Below, in pieces: positions 1 through 7,340 of a DNA stretch of 21,663 nt. A program made the translations under genes and the position numbers. The stretch covers positions 1-21,663 of the forward strand of contig CALHST010000192.1 of assembly GCA_938038825.1 (NCBI GenBank), read 5' to 3'. Numbering within the stretch: the first letter of the stretch is position 1; the number at the start of each line of letters is the position of its first letter. This DNA is from an uncultured Paracoccaceae bacterium. Its GTDB lineage: Bacteria; Pseudomonadota; Alphaproteobacteria; Rhodobacterales; Rhodobacteraceae. A model generated the notes under the pieces. The model ran no database searches. It had not been told where the DNA came from and was given only the letters and a program-made list of their open reading frames with translations.

Positions 1-359
1 CGGTGGATCTCGTCCACGAACAGCAATGTGCCCTTACCATTGGCACGCCGGATCTTGGCCGCTTCGAACACCTTTTTGAGGTCAGGCACACCGGTGAAAA
101 TCGCGCTGATCTGCACGAAATGCAGATCGGTCTCATGTGCCAAAAGCCGCGCAATCGTCGTCTTGCCAACGCCCGGCGGTCCCCAGAAAATCAAGGAACT
201 TAACGCACCGGCCCCCAACATCACTGTCAACGGCCCCTCGGGACCCAACACTTGGGTTTGTCCGATCACCTCTTTCAAGGTTTGCGGGCGCAGCCGATCC
301 GCCCAGGGACGATGGCCCGACACTGCAGGTTCCGTGCCGTTGTCAAACAGATCGCCCAC
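1..359 (-). CDS. rarA: RarA (MgsA) replication-associated recombination ATPase, N-terminal part
   Basis: Partial gene; the C-terminus runs off the left edge, leaving about 119 codons. The translation carries an AAA+ Walker A motif GPPGVGKTT (residues 60-68) and a Walker B motif LLFVDEIH at the window edge, preceded by the family-typical RPWADRLRP stretch. RarA/Mgs1/WRNIP1 proteins are clamp-loader-related ATPases acting at stalled replication forks. The start is a GTG at 357-359, giving (M)GDLFDNG, which resembles the short DLF-containing N-termini of RarA (possible clamp-interaction motif, inference). It lies 2 nt after the stop of the upstream htrA-type gene (TAG-AG-GTG), so the two are probably cotranscribed and translationally coupled. 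No in-frame ATG is seen nearby upstream. Confidence 0.93.
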   Translation of the reverse strand, partial: MGDLFDNGTEPAVSGHRPWADRLRPQTLKEVIGQTQVLGPEGPLTVMLGAGALSSLIFWGPPGVGKTTIARLLAHETDLHFVQISAIFTGVPDLKKVFEAAKIRRANGKGTLLFVDEIH

Positions 360-361
360 CT

Positions 362-1735
362 CTACGTCCGAAAGCTCAGGACAATGCGCCGATTGCCCCG
401 CGTAACCGACAAACGGAAAGACCCACGCTGCGAAAAGGCCCGCTCGACAGTCCCAAGATCCGCTACGCGTGATCCATTGATTAACTGGATCACATCTCCA
501 CGTCGCAAGCCAACCCGACGGCCAAATCGACCAGGATTTGTCACCAACACGCCCGAAACCTCAATCGGCAAATTGTATTCCGCGATGACCGCAGGGTTTA
601 TCTGCGACAGCTCCAACCCCGGCAAAACAGTATCGGTCTGCAACGCGCGCGCATTGCGCGGTGGATCTTCCGGTGCTGCAATCAAAGACACTAGGACATT
701 GGCGCGATCGCCCTGCCGCGCAAAATCAATCATCACGTCACGTTGCCCGGCCACAGACATGCGGTAAATCATCTCTGGCGGCGAATTTACCGGTGCACCA
801 TCCACGGCTGTGATCACGTCGCCTGCCAACAGGCCCGCCCGCGCAAAGGGGCTGTCGGGATGCAATCCGGAAATCACGACGCCTTCGGGCACGATCAAAC
901 CCAACATTTCAGCCAAGTCCTGATCAACCGCCTGACCTGTAATACCCGCCCATGGCCGCTGAAAATCAGTTTTCCCTGCGCGCGCTTGTGCCACAAACGC
1001 TGCCACCAAATTAGCCGGAATCGCGAAACCGATCCCGTTGGACCCACCAGAGCGTGACACAATCTGTGTGTTCACCCCGATCAAACGGCCCGCAACATCA
1101 ATCAAGGCACCGCCCGAGTTGCCCGGATTAATCGGCGCATCTGTTTGGATGAAATACCCGCGGCCAGATCCTCGCGCCCCACCCGAGCGCGCAAGCCCCG
1201 ACACAATTCCACTGGAAACCGTCTGCCCGACACCAAAGGGGTTCCCAATGGCAAGGACCAATTCCCCAACTTCGACCTCGTCAGAGTTGCGCAGATCTAA
1301 ACTTGGAAGGTCTTGCGCGTCCTCAAGCTGCAGAATGGCCAAATCGCTGGCCTCATCGCCCAGCAATACAGTCGCGGAAAACTCTCGGCGGTCATTTAAA
1401 ACCACACGAATGTCTGTGGCCATGCCAACCACGTGATAGTTCGACACGACAATGCCATCCGCACTCAAGATCACCCCAGACCCAAGCGAATTTTGCACTC
1501 GTGGCTCAGGATTACCGAACCCACGGAAGAACTCTTCAAAAAACGGATCATTCATAAACGGGGTGCGTCGGGCTTGGGTCACCCGTTTCGCGTAAATATT
1601 CACAACTGCAGGTGCGGCTTGTTTCACCACCGGCGCAAAGCTCAAACGCATCTCTGCAGGACTCGCCGGAACCCGCGTCTGCGCCCCAAGGCTTACTGGC
1701 AAAACCAGAAAAAGAAGGATCAAGAAACGTCGCAT
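362..1735 (-). CDS. degQ: Periplasmic serine endoprotease, DegP/DegQ (HtrA) family
   Basis: 457-residue secreted quality-control protease. A signal peptide (RRFLILLFLVLPVSLGAQ) is followed by a trypsin-like domain with the catalytic triad His101 (SNYHVVG), Asp131 (SDLAIL) and Ser207 (GNSGG), then two PDZ domains at roughly 255-345 and 370-457. The length is close to DegQ (455 in E. coli) rather than the longer DegP; I use degQ for this reason, but a degP label is equally possible. I chose the ATG at 1733-1735 because it begins the signal peptide. The open frame continues upstream to 1852, but that extension runs through the intrinsic terminator at 1805-1836. It sits 2 nt upstream of rarA, and its promoter should lie in the short 1736-1804 stretch. 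Confidence 0.93.
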   Translation of the reverse strand: MRRFLILLFLVLPVSLGAQTRVPASPAEMRLSFAPVVKQAAPAVVNIYAKRVTQARRTPFMNDPFFEEFFRGFGNPEPRVQNSLGSGVILSADGIVVSNYHVVGMATDIRVVLNDRREFSATVLLGDEASDLAILQLEDAQDLPSLDLRNSDEVEVGELVLAIGNPFGVGQTVSSGIVSGLARSGGARGSGRGYFIQTDAPINPGNSGGALIDVAGRLIGVNTQIVSRSGGSNGIGFAIPANLVAAFVAQARAGKTDFQRPWAGITGQAVDQDLAEMLGLIVPEGVVISGLHPDSPFARAGLLAGDVITAVDGAPVNSPPEMIYRMSVAGQRDVMIDFARQGDRANVLVSLIAAPEDPPRNARALQTDTVLPGLELSQINPAVIAEYNLPIEVSGVLVTNPGRFGRRVGLRRGDVIQLINGSRVADLGTVERAFSQRGSFRLSVTRGNRRIVLSFRT

Positions 1736-1804
1736 ACCGCTGCAGATAAGCAATCCCCTATCCCGGTCGCAATCCCCTTGTTCTTCATTGTTCTCAAAAT
1801 ACTC

Positions 1805-1836
1805 AAAAAAAGACCCCCGCCAAATAGACGAGGGTC
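1805..1836 (-). terminator. Intrinsic terminator ending the rpsM-rplQ transcript
   Basis: Read on the minus strand, GACCCTCG-(9 nt)-CGGGGGTC forms an 8-bp stem with one G-U pair, immediately followed by seven T. It begins 28 nt after the rplQ stop. It separates the alpha operon from the downstream protease-rarA pair. Confidence 0.88.
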
Positions 1837-1864
1837 GCAAATTCTTAGCCAAAGGCGCGAGGGA

Positions 1865-2284
1865 TCAATCCTCGGCAGCTTCTTCCGCTTCAAGACGGGC
1901 ACGGTCAGCCGCGCCTTTTGCGTCGCGATCACGATCAACAAATTCGATGATCGCCATCGGCGCCATGTCACCATAGCGGAAGCCTGCTTTCAGAACGCGG
2001 ACATAGCCACCCTGACGGTCTTTGTAACGTGGGCCCAGAATGTCGAACAATTTCGCAACATACTGGTCTTCTTTCAAACGCGCGCGGGCTTGGCGACGGG
2101 CGTGCAAGTCGCCGCGTTTTGCCAGCGTGATCAGTTTTTCAACGATCGGGCGCAGTTCTTTTGCTTTTGGCAGTGTGGTTTTGATTTGCTCATGTTCGAT
2201 GAGCGAGCCGGCCATGTTGGCAAACAACGCTTTGCGGTGTTCGTGAGTCCGGTTTAGGCGGCGGTAGCCTCGTGCGTGACGCAT
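1865..2284 (-). CDS. rplQ: 50S ribosomal protein L17
   Basis: 139 residues, beginning MRHARGYRRLNRTHEHRKAL, the hallmark L17 N-terminus. L17 is a large-subunit protein near the peptide exit tunnel. The C-terminal tail (from about 115) is acidic and alanine-rich, as in other alphaproteobacteria. A GGAG sits 8 nt before the ATG. It is the last gene of the rpsM-rpsK-rpoA-rplQ unit; the 194-nt gap from rpoA is unusually long for this operon and is filled with hairpins. A strong terminator follows. Confidence 0.98.
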   Translation of the reverse strand: MRHARGYRRLNRTHEHRKALFANMAGSLIEHEQIKTTLPKAKELRPIVEKLITLAKRGDLHARRQARARLKEDQYVAKLFDILGPRYKDRQGGYVRVLKAGFRYGDMAPMAIIEFVDRDRDAKGAADRARLEAEEAAED

Positions 2285-2362
2285 GTGTCTTCTCCAATTA
2301 AGTGCCCTCTACGGGCGTTTTTGCTTTGTCTGGCTTCGGGTGCGTGCCCAAAACTCTCCTTG

Positions 2363-2397
2363 GGGTAAGCGTCACCTTTTTAGGTGGCGCGTTACCC
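2363..2397 (-). other. Long hairpin in the rpoA-rplQ spacer
   Basis: GGGTAA-GCGTCACCT-TTTT-AGGTGGCGC-g-TTACCC forms a stem of about 15 bp with one T-G pair and a single unpaired G. In the minus-strand transcript it lies 78 nt upstream of the rplQ start. There is no T tract on the downstream side, so it is more likely a processing, stability or regulatory structure than a terminator. Confidence 0.6.
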
Positions 2398-2406
2398 GAT
2401 AGTTGT

Positions 2407-2470
2407 CTGCCTTTGGCAGGCAATGAAAGGGCCTACTGGCCCAGTCGTTCGGCGGGCCTTGCGGCCCGCC
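2407..2470 (-). other. Three consecutive short hairpins after rpoA
   Basis: Three separate perfect inverted repeats follow one another: GGCGGGCC-ttgc-GGCCCGCC (2451-2470, plus-strand reading), GGGCC-tact-GGCCC (2429-2442) and CTGCC-ttt-GGCAG (2407-2419). The first begins 8 nt past the rpoA stop. None has a T tract. The strongest could block 3' exonucleases and so help set rpoA-to-rplQ mRNA ratios; that role is inference. Confidence 0.6.
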
Positions 2471-2478
2471 CGATTGGC

Positions 2479-3495
2479 TTAAAAGTTGTCTTCGAACTTC
2501 TTGGCCAGATCTTCGATGTTGTCCGGTGGCCAGTCTTCGACGTCCATACCAAGGTGCAGCCCCATACCCGACAGCACTTCCTTGATTTCGTTCAAGGACT
2601 TGCGGCCAAAGTTTGGCGTGCGCAGCATTTCGGCTTCGGTTTTCTGGATCAGATCGCCAATATACACTATATTGTCGTTCTTCAGGCAGTTTGCAGACCG
2701 GACAGACAATTCCAGTTCATCCACTTTCTTCAGCAGAAGTGGGTTGAACTCAAGACCATCATCTTCGTCCTGACGCGAGGCACTTTCTGGCTCGTCGAAG
2801 TTGACGAAGATACCCAACTGATCCTGCAAGATGCGCGCGGCAAAAGCCACCGCGTCATCTGGCGTTATGGACCCGTCAGTTTCCACTTTCATCGTCAGCT
2901 TGTCATAGTCCAGAACCTGACCTTCACGGGTCGGCTGCACGTCATAGCTGACTTTCTTAACAGGCGAGTAGATCGCATCGATCGGGATCAACCCGATTGG
3001 CGCGTCTTCTGGCTTGTTTTTGTCAGCAGAGACATAACCTTTGCCTGTGTTTACAGTCAGTTCCATGTAAACGTCCGCGCCATCGTCAAGGTGGCAGATC
3101 ACATGATCACGGTTCAGAACTTCGATACCGGCACTTTCGGAAATGTTGCCAGCTGTGACAACGCCCGGACCTTTTGCATTGATCGAAAGACGCTTGGGCC
3201 CTTCAACTTCCATACGCAGGTCAACGCCTTTGAGGTTCAGAATGATGTCAGTGACATCTTCACGAACGCCCGCAACCGAGGAGAACTCGTGCAGAACATT
3301 GTCGATTTGTACAGATGTGATGGCGGCCCCTTGAAGGCTGGACATCAGAACACGACGCAGCGCGTTGCCCATCGTTAAACCAAAACCACGTTCCAGTGGT
3401 TCCGCGATCACAGTCGCTTTACGCGCGGGATCATTGCCGGGTTTGATCTCAAGCTGTTGCGGCTTGATCAGTTCGGCCCAATTTTTGTGGATCAT
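2479..3495 (-). CDS. rpoA: DNA-directed RNA polymerase subunit alpha
   Basis: 338 residues. The N-terminal dimerisation and assembly domain carries LERGFGLTMGNALRRVLMSS; the C-terminal domain (about 250-330) carries the helix-hairpin-helix region TPNFGRKSLNEIKEVL, which contacts UP-element DNA and activators. I chose the ATG at 3493-3495 (MIHKNWAELIKPQQL), which follows a GGAGGG with 4 nt spacing and matches the usual alphaproteobacterial start; the open frame upstream to 3564 has no such support. It follows rpsK after 111 nt, and rpsD, present between them in E. coli, is absent. Confidence 0.98.
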   Translation of the reverse strand: MIHKNWAELIKPQQLEIKPGNDPARKATVIAEPLERGFGLTMGNALRRVLMSSLQGAAITSVQIDNVLHEFSSVAGVREDVTDIILNLKGVDLRMEVEGPKRLSINAKGPGVVTAGNISESAGIEVLNRDHVICHLDDGADVYMELTVNTGKGYVSADKNKPEDAPIGLIPIDAIYSPVKKVSYDVQPTREGQVLDYDKLTMKVETDGSITPDDAVAFAARILQDQLGIFVNFDEPESASRQDEDDGLEFNPLLLKKVDELELSVRSANCLKNDNIVYIGDLIQKTEAEMLRTPNFGRKSLNEIKEVLSGMGLHLGMDVEDWPPDNIEDLAKKFEDNF

Positions 3496-3606
3496 GCGTC
3501 CCTCCATTCTTGCGTTTGCTCCATGTCCCAAAGCACACGCGCCCGAGGTTTCAATAATGCGCACGAGGCCGCAGGAAATCCCACGACCCCAGTAGTTTTA
3601 AATGCC

Positions 3607-3996
3607 TTAAACGCGACGACGCTTTGGCGGACGGCACCCATTGTGAGCAATCGGTGTCACGTCGCGGATCGAGGTGATGGTAAAACCAGCCGCTGCCAAA
3701 GCGCGCAATGCGCTTTCACGACCAGAACCCGGACCCTGAACTTCAACTTCCAGCGTCTTAACACCGTGTTCCTGTGCTTTCTTGCCTGCATCTTCTGCAG
3801 CCATTTGTGCGGCATAAGGCGTGGACTTACGCGAACCACGGAAACCCATGGTACCCGCAGAGGACCAAGCAATCGCGTTGCCTTGCACATCCGAAATCAG
3901 GATTTTGGTGTTGTTGAACGAAGAATTTACGTGGGCGACGCCCGCCGCAATATTCTTGGAGACCTTACGCTTGGTGCGTTTTGTATCACGTGCCAT
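3607..3996 (-). CDS. rpsK: 30S ribosomal protein S11
   Basis: 129 residues with the family's NSSFNNTKILISD segment, GFRGSRKSTPYAAQMAA, and the conserved C-terminus PIAHNGCRPPKRRRV. S11 forms part of the 30S platform near the mRNA exit. GGGAGGG precedes the ATG by 8 nt. It starts 15 nt after the rpsM stop, so the two are read as one message. Confidence 0.98.
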   Translation of the reverse strand: MARDTKRTKRKVSKNIAAGVAHVNSSFNNTKILISDVQGNAIAWSSAGTMGFRGSRKSTPYAAQMAAEDAGKKAQEHGVKTLEVEVQGPGSGRESALRALAAAGFTITSIRDVTPIAHNGCRPPKRRRV

Positions 3997-4011
3997 TGAT
4001 CAAGCCCTCCC

Positions 4012-4380
4012 TTATTTCTTTTTGCCAGCAATGGCCCGTGCGGGACCCTTGCGTGTGCGTGCATTTGTGTGCGTGCGCTGACCGCGAACAGGCAGGTTGC
4101 GACGGTGGCGCAGGCCACGATAGCAGCCCAGATCCATCAAGCGTTTGACGTTCATCTGCACGTCGCGGCGCAGATCGCCTTCAACAGTGTAGCTTGCGTC
4201 GATATGCTCGCGGATCTGAATAACCTCTTGGTCAGACAATTCGTTTACACGGCGGGAATGGTCGATCTTCAGTTCGTCACAAATCGCTTTCGCGGAAGAG
4301 TGTCCGATACCGGTGATATAGGTAAGGGCAATAGGTACCCGTTTGGAAGTGGGGATGTTGACCCCTGCAATACGTGCCAC
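4012..4380 (-). CDS. rpsM: 30S ribosomal protein S13, GTG start
   Basis: 122 residues, (M)ARIAGVNIPTSKRVPIALTY through the basic GQRTHTNARTRKGPARA tail. S13 sits in the 30S head and bridges to the 50S. The start is a GTG at 4378-4380, with AAAGGA 8 nt upstream; the open frame extends to an ATG at 4413, but the S13 family begins exactly at this ARIAG. It is the first gene of the rpsM-rpsK-rpoA-rplQ group, separated from adk by 183 nt that may hold its own promoter. Confidence 0.97.
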   Translation of the reverse strand: MARIAGVNIPTSKRVPIALTYITGIGHSSAKAICDELKIDHSRRVNELSDQEVIQIREHIDASYTVEGDLRRDVQMNVKRLMDLGCYRGLRHRRNLPVRGQRTHTNARTRKGPARAIAGKKK

Positions 4381-4479
4381 TTGGCATGTCCTTTCGCTGC
4401 GAGCCCGTAACACCGGGCCCTTTTTTCACAACTTAAGGCCCATGGATTTTCGCCAAGGGCCTCGCGCCGATTAGGTGAT

Positions 4480-4501
4480 CTGGCCGAACGCGTTCCGGCC
4501 A
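4480..4501. other. Inverted repeat in the adk-rpsM spacer
   Basis: TGGCCG-AACG-CGTT-c-CGGCCA is a 10-bp interrupted palindrome with one extra base, centred on AACGCGTT. It lies 63 nt beyond the adk stop and about 100 nt before rpsM. No T tract follows on either strand, so termination is not supported; a leader structure or a protein-binding site is possible. Confidence 0.4.
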
Positions 4502-4524
4502 AAGATTCTCGTCAGAGATGCGGT

Positions 4525-4553
4525 GCAATATGCGTGATTCTGATCTGCGTCAA
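4525..4553 (-). promoter_or_regulatory. Candidate promoter for rpsM-rpsK-rpoA-rplQ
   Basis: On the minus strand TTGACG (4548-4553) and TATTGC (4525-4530) are separated by 17 nt, 11 nt after the adk stop. The -35 is good and the -10 is weak (3 of 6). It would give a leader of about 140 nt ahead of rpsM. Readthrough from adk is equally possible. Confidence 0.35.
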
Positions 4554-4563
4554 CCCCTTAGGG

Positions 4564-5208
4564 TCACGCATCCATCACTGCGGCAATATCTGCTTTCACG
4601 GACTCGATCTCGCCCAAGCCATTAACACCGTGCATTTGCCCCTTGGCATAGTAATAGCCCAGCAAAGGAGACGTCTTTTTGTAATACTCCATCAGGCGGG
4701 TTTTGAGGCTTTCCTCATTGTCGTCAGCCCGGCGTTTGAAATCAGATGCACCGCAATTGGTGCATTTTTCATCCGCCGGAATAGGTTTGGTTTGGTCGTT
4801 ATAAACCTCGCCGCAACCGCCACAGGTTGATCGGGCAGTAATGCGCGCAACCAGTGCTTCGTCATCTACTTCCATGGCAATAACCGCATCTAGCGTTTCG
4901 CCTTGTTCGGACAAAAGATCCCCCAAGGCATCTGCTTGCGCCAATGTCCGGGGGAATCCATCAAAGATGAACCCGTTGGATGTCACAGTTTCAAGCTGTT
5001 CGCGGATCAGGCCGATAACAATGTCATCTGTGACCAACTCACCTGCGTCCATAACAGCCGCAACCTTGTTGCCCATTTCCGTCCCCGAGGTCCGCGCAGC
5101 CCGCAGCATGTCACCAGTGCTCAGCTGCACCATGCCACGCTCGTCTACCAGAAACCGAGCTTGCGTTCCTTTACCCGCGCCAGGCGGGCCCAACAGTATG
5201 ATATTCAT
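4564..5208 (-). CDS. adk: Adenylate kinase, zinc-finger LID type
   Basis: 214 residues; interconverts ATP + AMP and 2 ADP in the cytoplasm. The P-loop GPPGAGKGT (7-15) and the AMP-site DGFPRT (83-88) are intact. The LID carries Cys129, Cys132, Cys149 and Cys152 (CGGC...CTNC), the four-cysteine metal site found in Gram-positive enzymes and in Paracoccus denitrificans, whereas E. coli Adk lacks it. The ATG overlaps the secY stop as ATGA, implying translational coupling; the secY-adk order is common to many bacteria. A small inverted repeat CCCTTAGGG overlaps its stop codon. Confidence 0.98.
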   Translation of the reverse strand: MNIILLGPPGAGKGTQARFLVDERGMVQLSTGDMLRAARTSGTEMGNKVAAVMDAGELVTDDIVIGLIREQLETVTSNGFIFDGFPRTLAQADALGDLLSEQGETLDAVIAMEVDDEALVARITARSTCGGCGEVYNDQTKPIPADEKCTNCGASDFKRRADDNEESLKTRLMEYYKKTSPLLGYYYAKGQMHGVNGLGEIESVKADIAAVMDA

Positions 5209-6578
5209 CGCCGCACCGGGCTCCTCTTCTTCCGGCGCTGTCCGCCTTTGCCGCCTTTACCACGCAGCTGAGACTTTTCAATAAGACCTTCATACTGGTG
5301 TGCCAGCAGATGGCTTTGCACTTGTTGGATCGTATCCATCGTGACGGAAACCACAATTAGAACCGATGTGCCGCCGAAATAGAACGGGATCGCATATTGA
5401 CCTCGCAGGATCTCGGGCAGCAAACAAACCAATGCAAGATACCCAGATCCCAGCACAAGAATACGGTTCACCACGTATTCAAGATATTCCGCTGTTTTCT
5501 TGCCGGGACGCACGCCCGGAATAAACCCGTTCTGGTTCTTCAGGTTGTCCGCCACATCATCCGGCTTGAACGATACGTTGAACGTATAGAAATACGCAAA
5601 AAACACGATCATCGCTGCGAAGAACAGCAGGTACAAAGGCTGACCAGGTCCGAACCATGCCAACAGAACTGACATCACAGGGCCAGTTGAATTGCCGCTG
5701 AATGTCGAGATTGTCACAGGCAAAAGCAACAGCGAGGAGGCAAAGATCGCAGGGATCACGTTCGCAGGGTTCACTTTCACCGGCAGGTGAGACGACCCAC
5801 CGTCGTACATTTTCATGCCAACTTGACGTTTCGGATACTGGATATGGATCTTGCGCAGTGCGCGTTCCATGAAGACCACGAACATGATGGTCGCAACCAC
5901 CATAAACAGCACACCCACGATTAACGCAGGGCTCAGCGCGCCGGATCGACCGGATGCAAAGAACTGAGCCAACGCGGCTGGAACTTCAGCGATAATGCCC
6001 ACGAAGATGATCAACGAGATCCCGTTACCAATGCCGCGTGCTGTGATTTGCTCACCCAGCCACATCAGGAACATAGTCCCACCCACAAGGGTGATCATCG
6101 TAGCGACACGGAAGTAAACCCCCGGATCTGTTGCCAAATCCCCGGCTTCAAGGCTGACCGCCAGTCCGTAAGACTGCATAATCGCCAGCGCAACGGTGCC
6201 ATAGCGCGTATATTGGTTGATTTTCTTGCGGCCCTGTTCGCCTTCTTTCTTCAATTGTTCCAACTGAGGAACCATAGATGTCAGAAGCTGAACGATGATC
6301 GAGGCCGAAATATAGGGCATAATGCCCAGTGCAAAGATCCCCATCCGGGCAAGCGCACCGCCGGTGAACATCGAAATCATGCCCCCGATGCCTTGTCCGG
6401 CTTGATCCATGAATTGTTGCAATGCAACGCCGTCAATTCCGGGAACAGGAATAAACGTTCCCATCCGGTAGACGATCAATAGACCAAGAGTGAAGAAAAT
6501 GCGGTTACGCAGATCAGTCGCCTTGCCAAGAGCACTCCAGCTCGTGTTGGCGGCCATATTCTCAACGGCAGATACCAT
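5205..6578 (-). CDS. secY: Preprotein translocase subunit SecY
   Basis: 457 residues with ten hydrophobic segments, the channel-forming subunit of the SecYEG complex in the inner membrane. Diagnostic stretches include YRMGTFIPVPGID, MPYISASIIVQLL, QLKKEGEQGRKKINQYTRYGT, and the cytosolic loop FKPDDVADNLKNQNGFIPGVRPG. The C-terminus is basic (QRRKKRSPVRR). The first ATG (MVSAVENMAANTSW) has GGAGA about 5 nt upstream and is kept; an internal ATG at codon 8 is the alternative. It overlaps adk by 4 nt and follows rplO after 109 nt containing a strong hairpin. Confidence 0.98.
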   Translation of the reverse strand: MVSAVENMAANTSWSALGKATDLRNRIFFTLGLLIVYRMGTFIPVPGIDGVALQQFMDQAGQGIGGMISMFTGGALARMGIFALGIMPYISASIIVQLLTSMVPQLEQLKKEGEQGRKKINQYTRYGTVALAIMQSYGLAVSLEAGDLATDPGVYFRVATMITLVGGTMFLMWLGEQITARGIGNGISLIIFVGIIAEVPAALAQFFASGRSGALSPALIVGVLFMVVATIMFVVFMERALRKIHIQYPKRQVGMKMYDGGSSHLPVKVNPANVIPAIFASSLLLLPVTISTFSGNSTGPVMSVLLAWFGPGQPLYLLFFAAMIVFFAYFYTFNVSFKPDDVADNLKNQNGFIPGVRPGKKTAEYLEYVVNRILVLGSGYLALVCLLPEILRGQYAIPFYFGGTSVLIVVSVTMDTIQQVQSHLLAHQYEGLIEKSQLRGKGGKGGQRRKKRSPVRR

Positions 6579-6602
6579 GGGGTCTCCGGTTGTTAATTGC
6601 GA

Positions 6603-6640
6603 AAACGCCGCCCGGGCCGTTCCGGGCCAAAGCGGCGTTT
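6603..6640 (-). terminator. Attenuator-like hairpin between rplO and secY
   Basis: AAACGCCGC ... GCGGCGTTT pairs as a 9-bp GC-rich stem enclosing a 20-nt apical region with a second inner pairing, CCCGG/CCGGG. On the minus strand the stem ends in GCGGCGTTTT, giving a short four-T tract, 25 nt before the secY start. It could act as a partial terminator that lowers secY-adk relative to r-protein expression. Full termination is unlikely because no good promoter is seen after it. Confidence 0.55.
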
Positions 6641-6687
6641 GAAACTTGGGATCTTATGTAGGCGGCGCGGGGCCGTCTCACAAGATG

Positions 6688-7155
6688 TTATTCAGCCGCA
6701 GCTGCCGCTACTTTCAAAGAACCGCCGGCTTTTTCCACTGCTTCAACAGCAGATTTGGAAGCGCCAGTCACTTCGATGGACAGCTTTCCAGTCACATCGC
6801 CCTTTGCAAGAACGCGAATTCCATCGCGTTTGCGGCGCACCAGACCGCTTTCAACAAGCGTGTCCTCGGTGATGTTGGAACCATCCAATTTTTTCGCGTC
6901 GACGAACTTCTGGATCAGACCCAGGTTCACAACGGCGAATTCTTTGCGGTTTGGTTTGTTGAAACCACGCTTTGGCAAACGTTGGTACAATGGCATTTGG
7001 CCACCTTCGTACCCGTTGATTGCCACACCGGAACGGGATTTCTGACCTTTGATACCACGGCCACCCATTTTACCCATGCCAGAACCTGGACCACGGCCAA
7101 TGCGTTTTTTGCGTTTTGTTGCGCCTTCGTTGTCGCGCAGTTCGTGCAGTTTCAT
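6688..7155 (-). CDS. rplO: 50S ribosomal protein L15
   Basis: 155 residues: MKLHELRDNEGATKRKKRIGRG, GSGMGKMGGRGIKGQKSRSG and the conserved GGQMPLYQRLPKRGF. L15 is a late-assembling 50S protein with an extended glycine-rich N-terminus. I start at the ATG at 7153-7155 with GGAG 7 nt upstream; the open frame continues 30 codons further with no family similarity. In most bacteria rplO directly follows rpmD; here rpmD is about 5 kb away (12170-12358) and the preceding region holds a separate promoter. Confidence 0.98.
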   Translation of the reverse strand: MKLHELRDNEGATKRKKRIGRGPGSGMGKMGGRGIKGQKSRSGVAINGYEGGQMPLYQRLPKRGFNKPNRKEFAVVNLGLIQKFVDAKKLDGSNITEDTLVESGLVRRKRDGIRVLAKGDVTGKLSIEVTGASKSAVEAVEKAGGSLKVAAAAAE

Positions 7156-7251
7156 ATCGCTTCTCCTTTGCCGGATGTGCCCCCAGAAGCGAATGGGACA
7201 ACCACGGCGTTTCTTATTTTTTCGAGTCAGCAGCCAAAAGGCCACTGGCGG

Positions 7252-7280
7252 CGTATAGCGGGGGGCGGAACATGGATCAA
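7252..7280 (-). promoter_or_regulatory. Predicted sigma70 promoter for rplO-secY-adk
   Basis: On the minus strand TTGATC (7275-7280) and TATACG (7252-7257) are separated by exactly 17 nt, giving a transcript start near 7245 and a leader of about 90 nt before the rplO ATG. The match is good in both boxes, and rplO, cut off from rpmD, needs a promoter here. Confidence 0.6.
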
Positions 7281-7340
7281 GAGGCTTTCACCCCTGTCCA
7301 AATGCCGTGTCTGTATAATGTCGGTATTTCGTCGGTTTTT

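Noticed and set aside
1736..1852. N-terminal extension of the DegQ-type protease
   Set aside because: It would run through an intrinsic terminator and place a signal peptide 39 residues inside the protein.
2302..3378. 358-codon plus-strand frame opposite rpoA
   Set aside because: It lies antisense to the clearly conserved rpoA and shows no protein-family pattern; GC-rich coding DNA often leaves such shadows.
7313..7318. TATAAT on the plus strand near the end of the HCCA-isomerase-like gene
   Set aside because: No -35 box at a suitable distance and no plus-strand gene following within reach.
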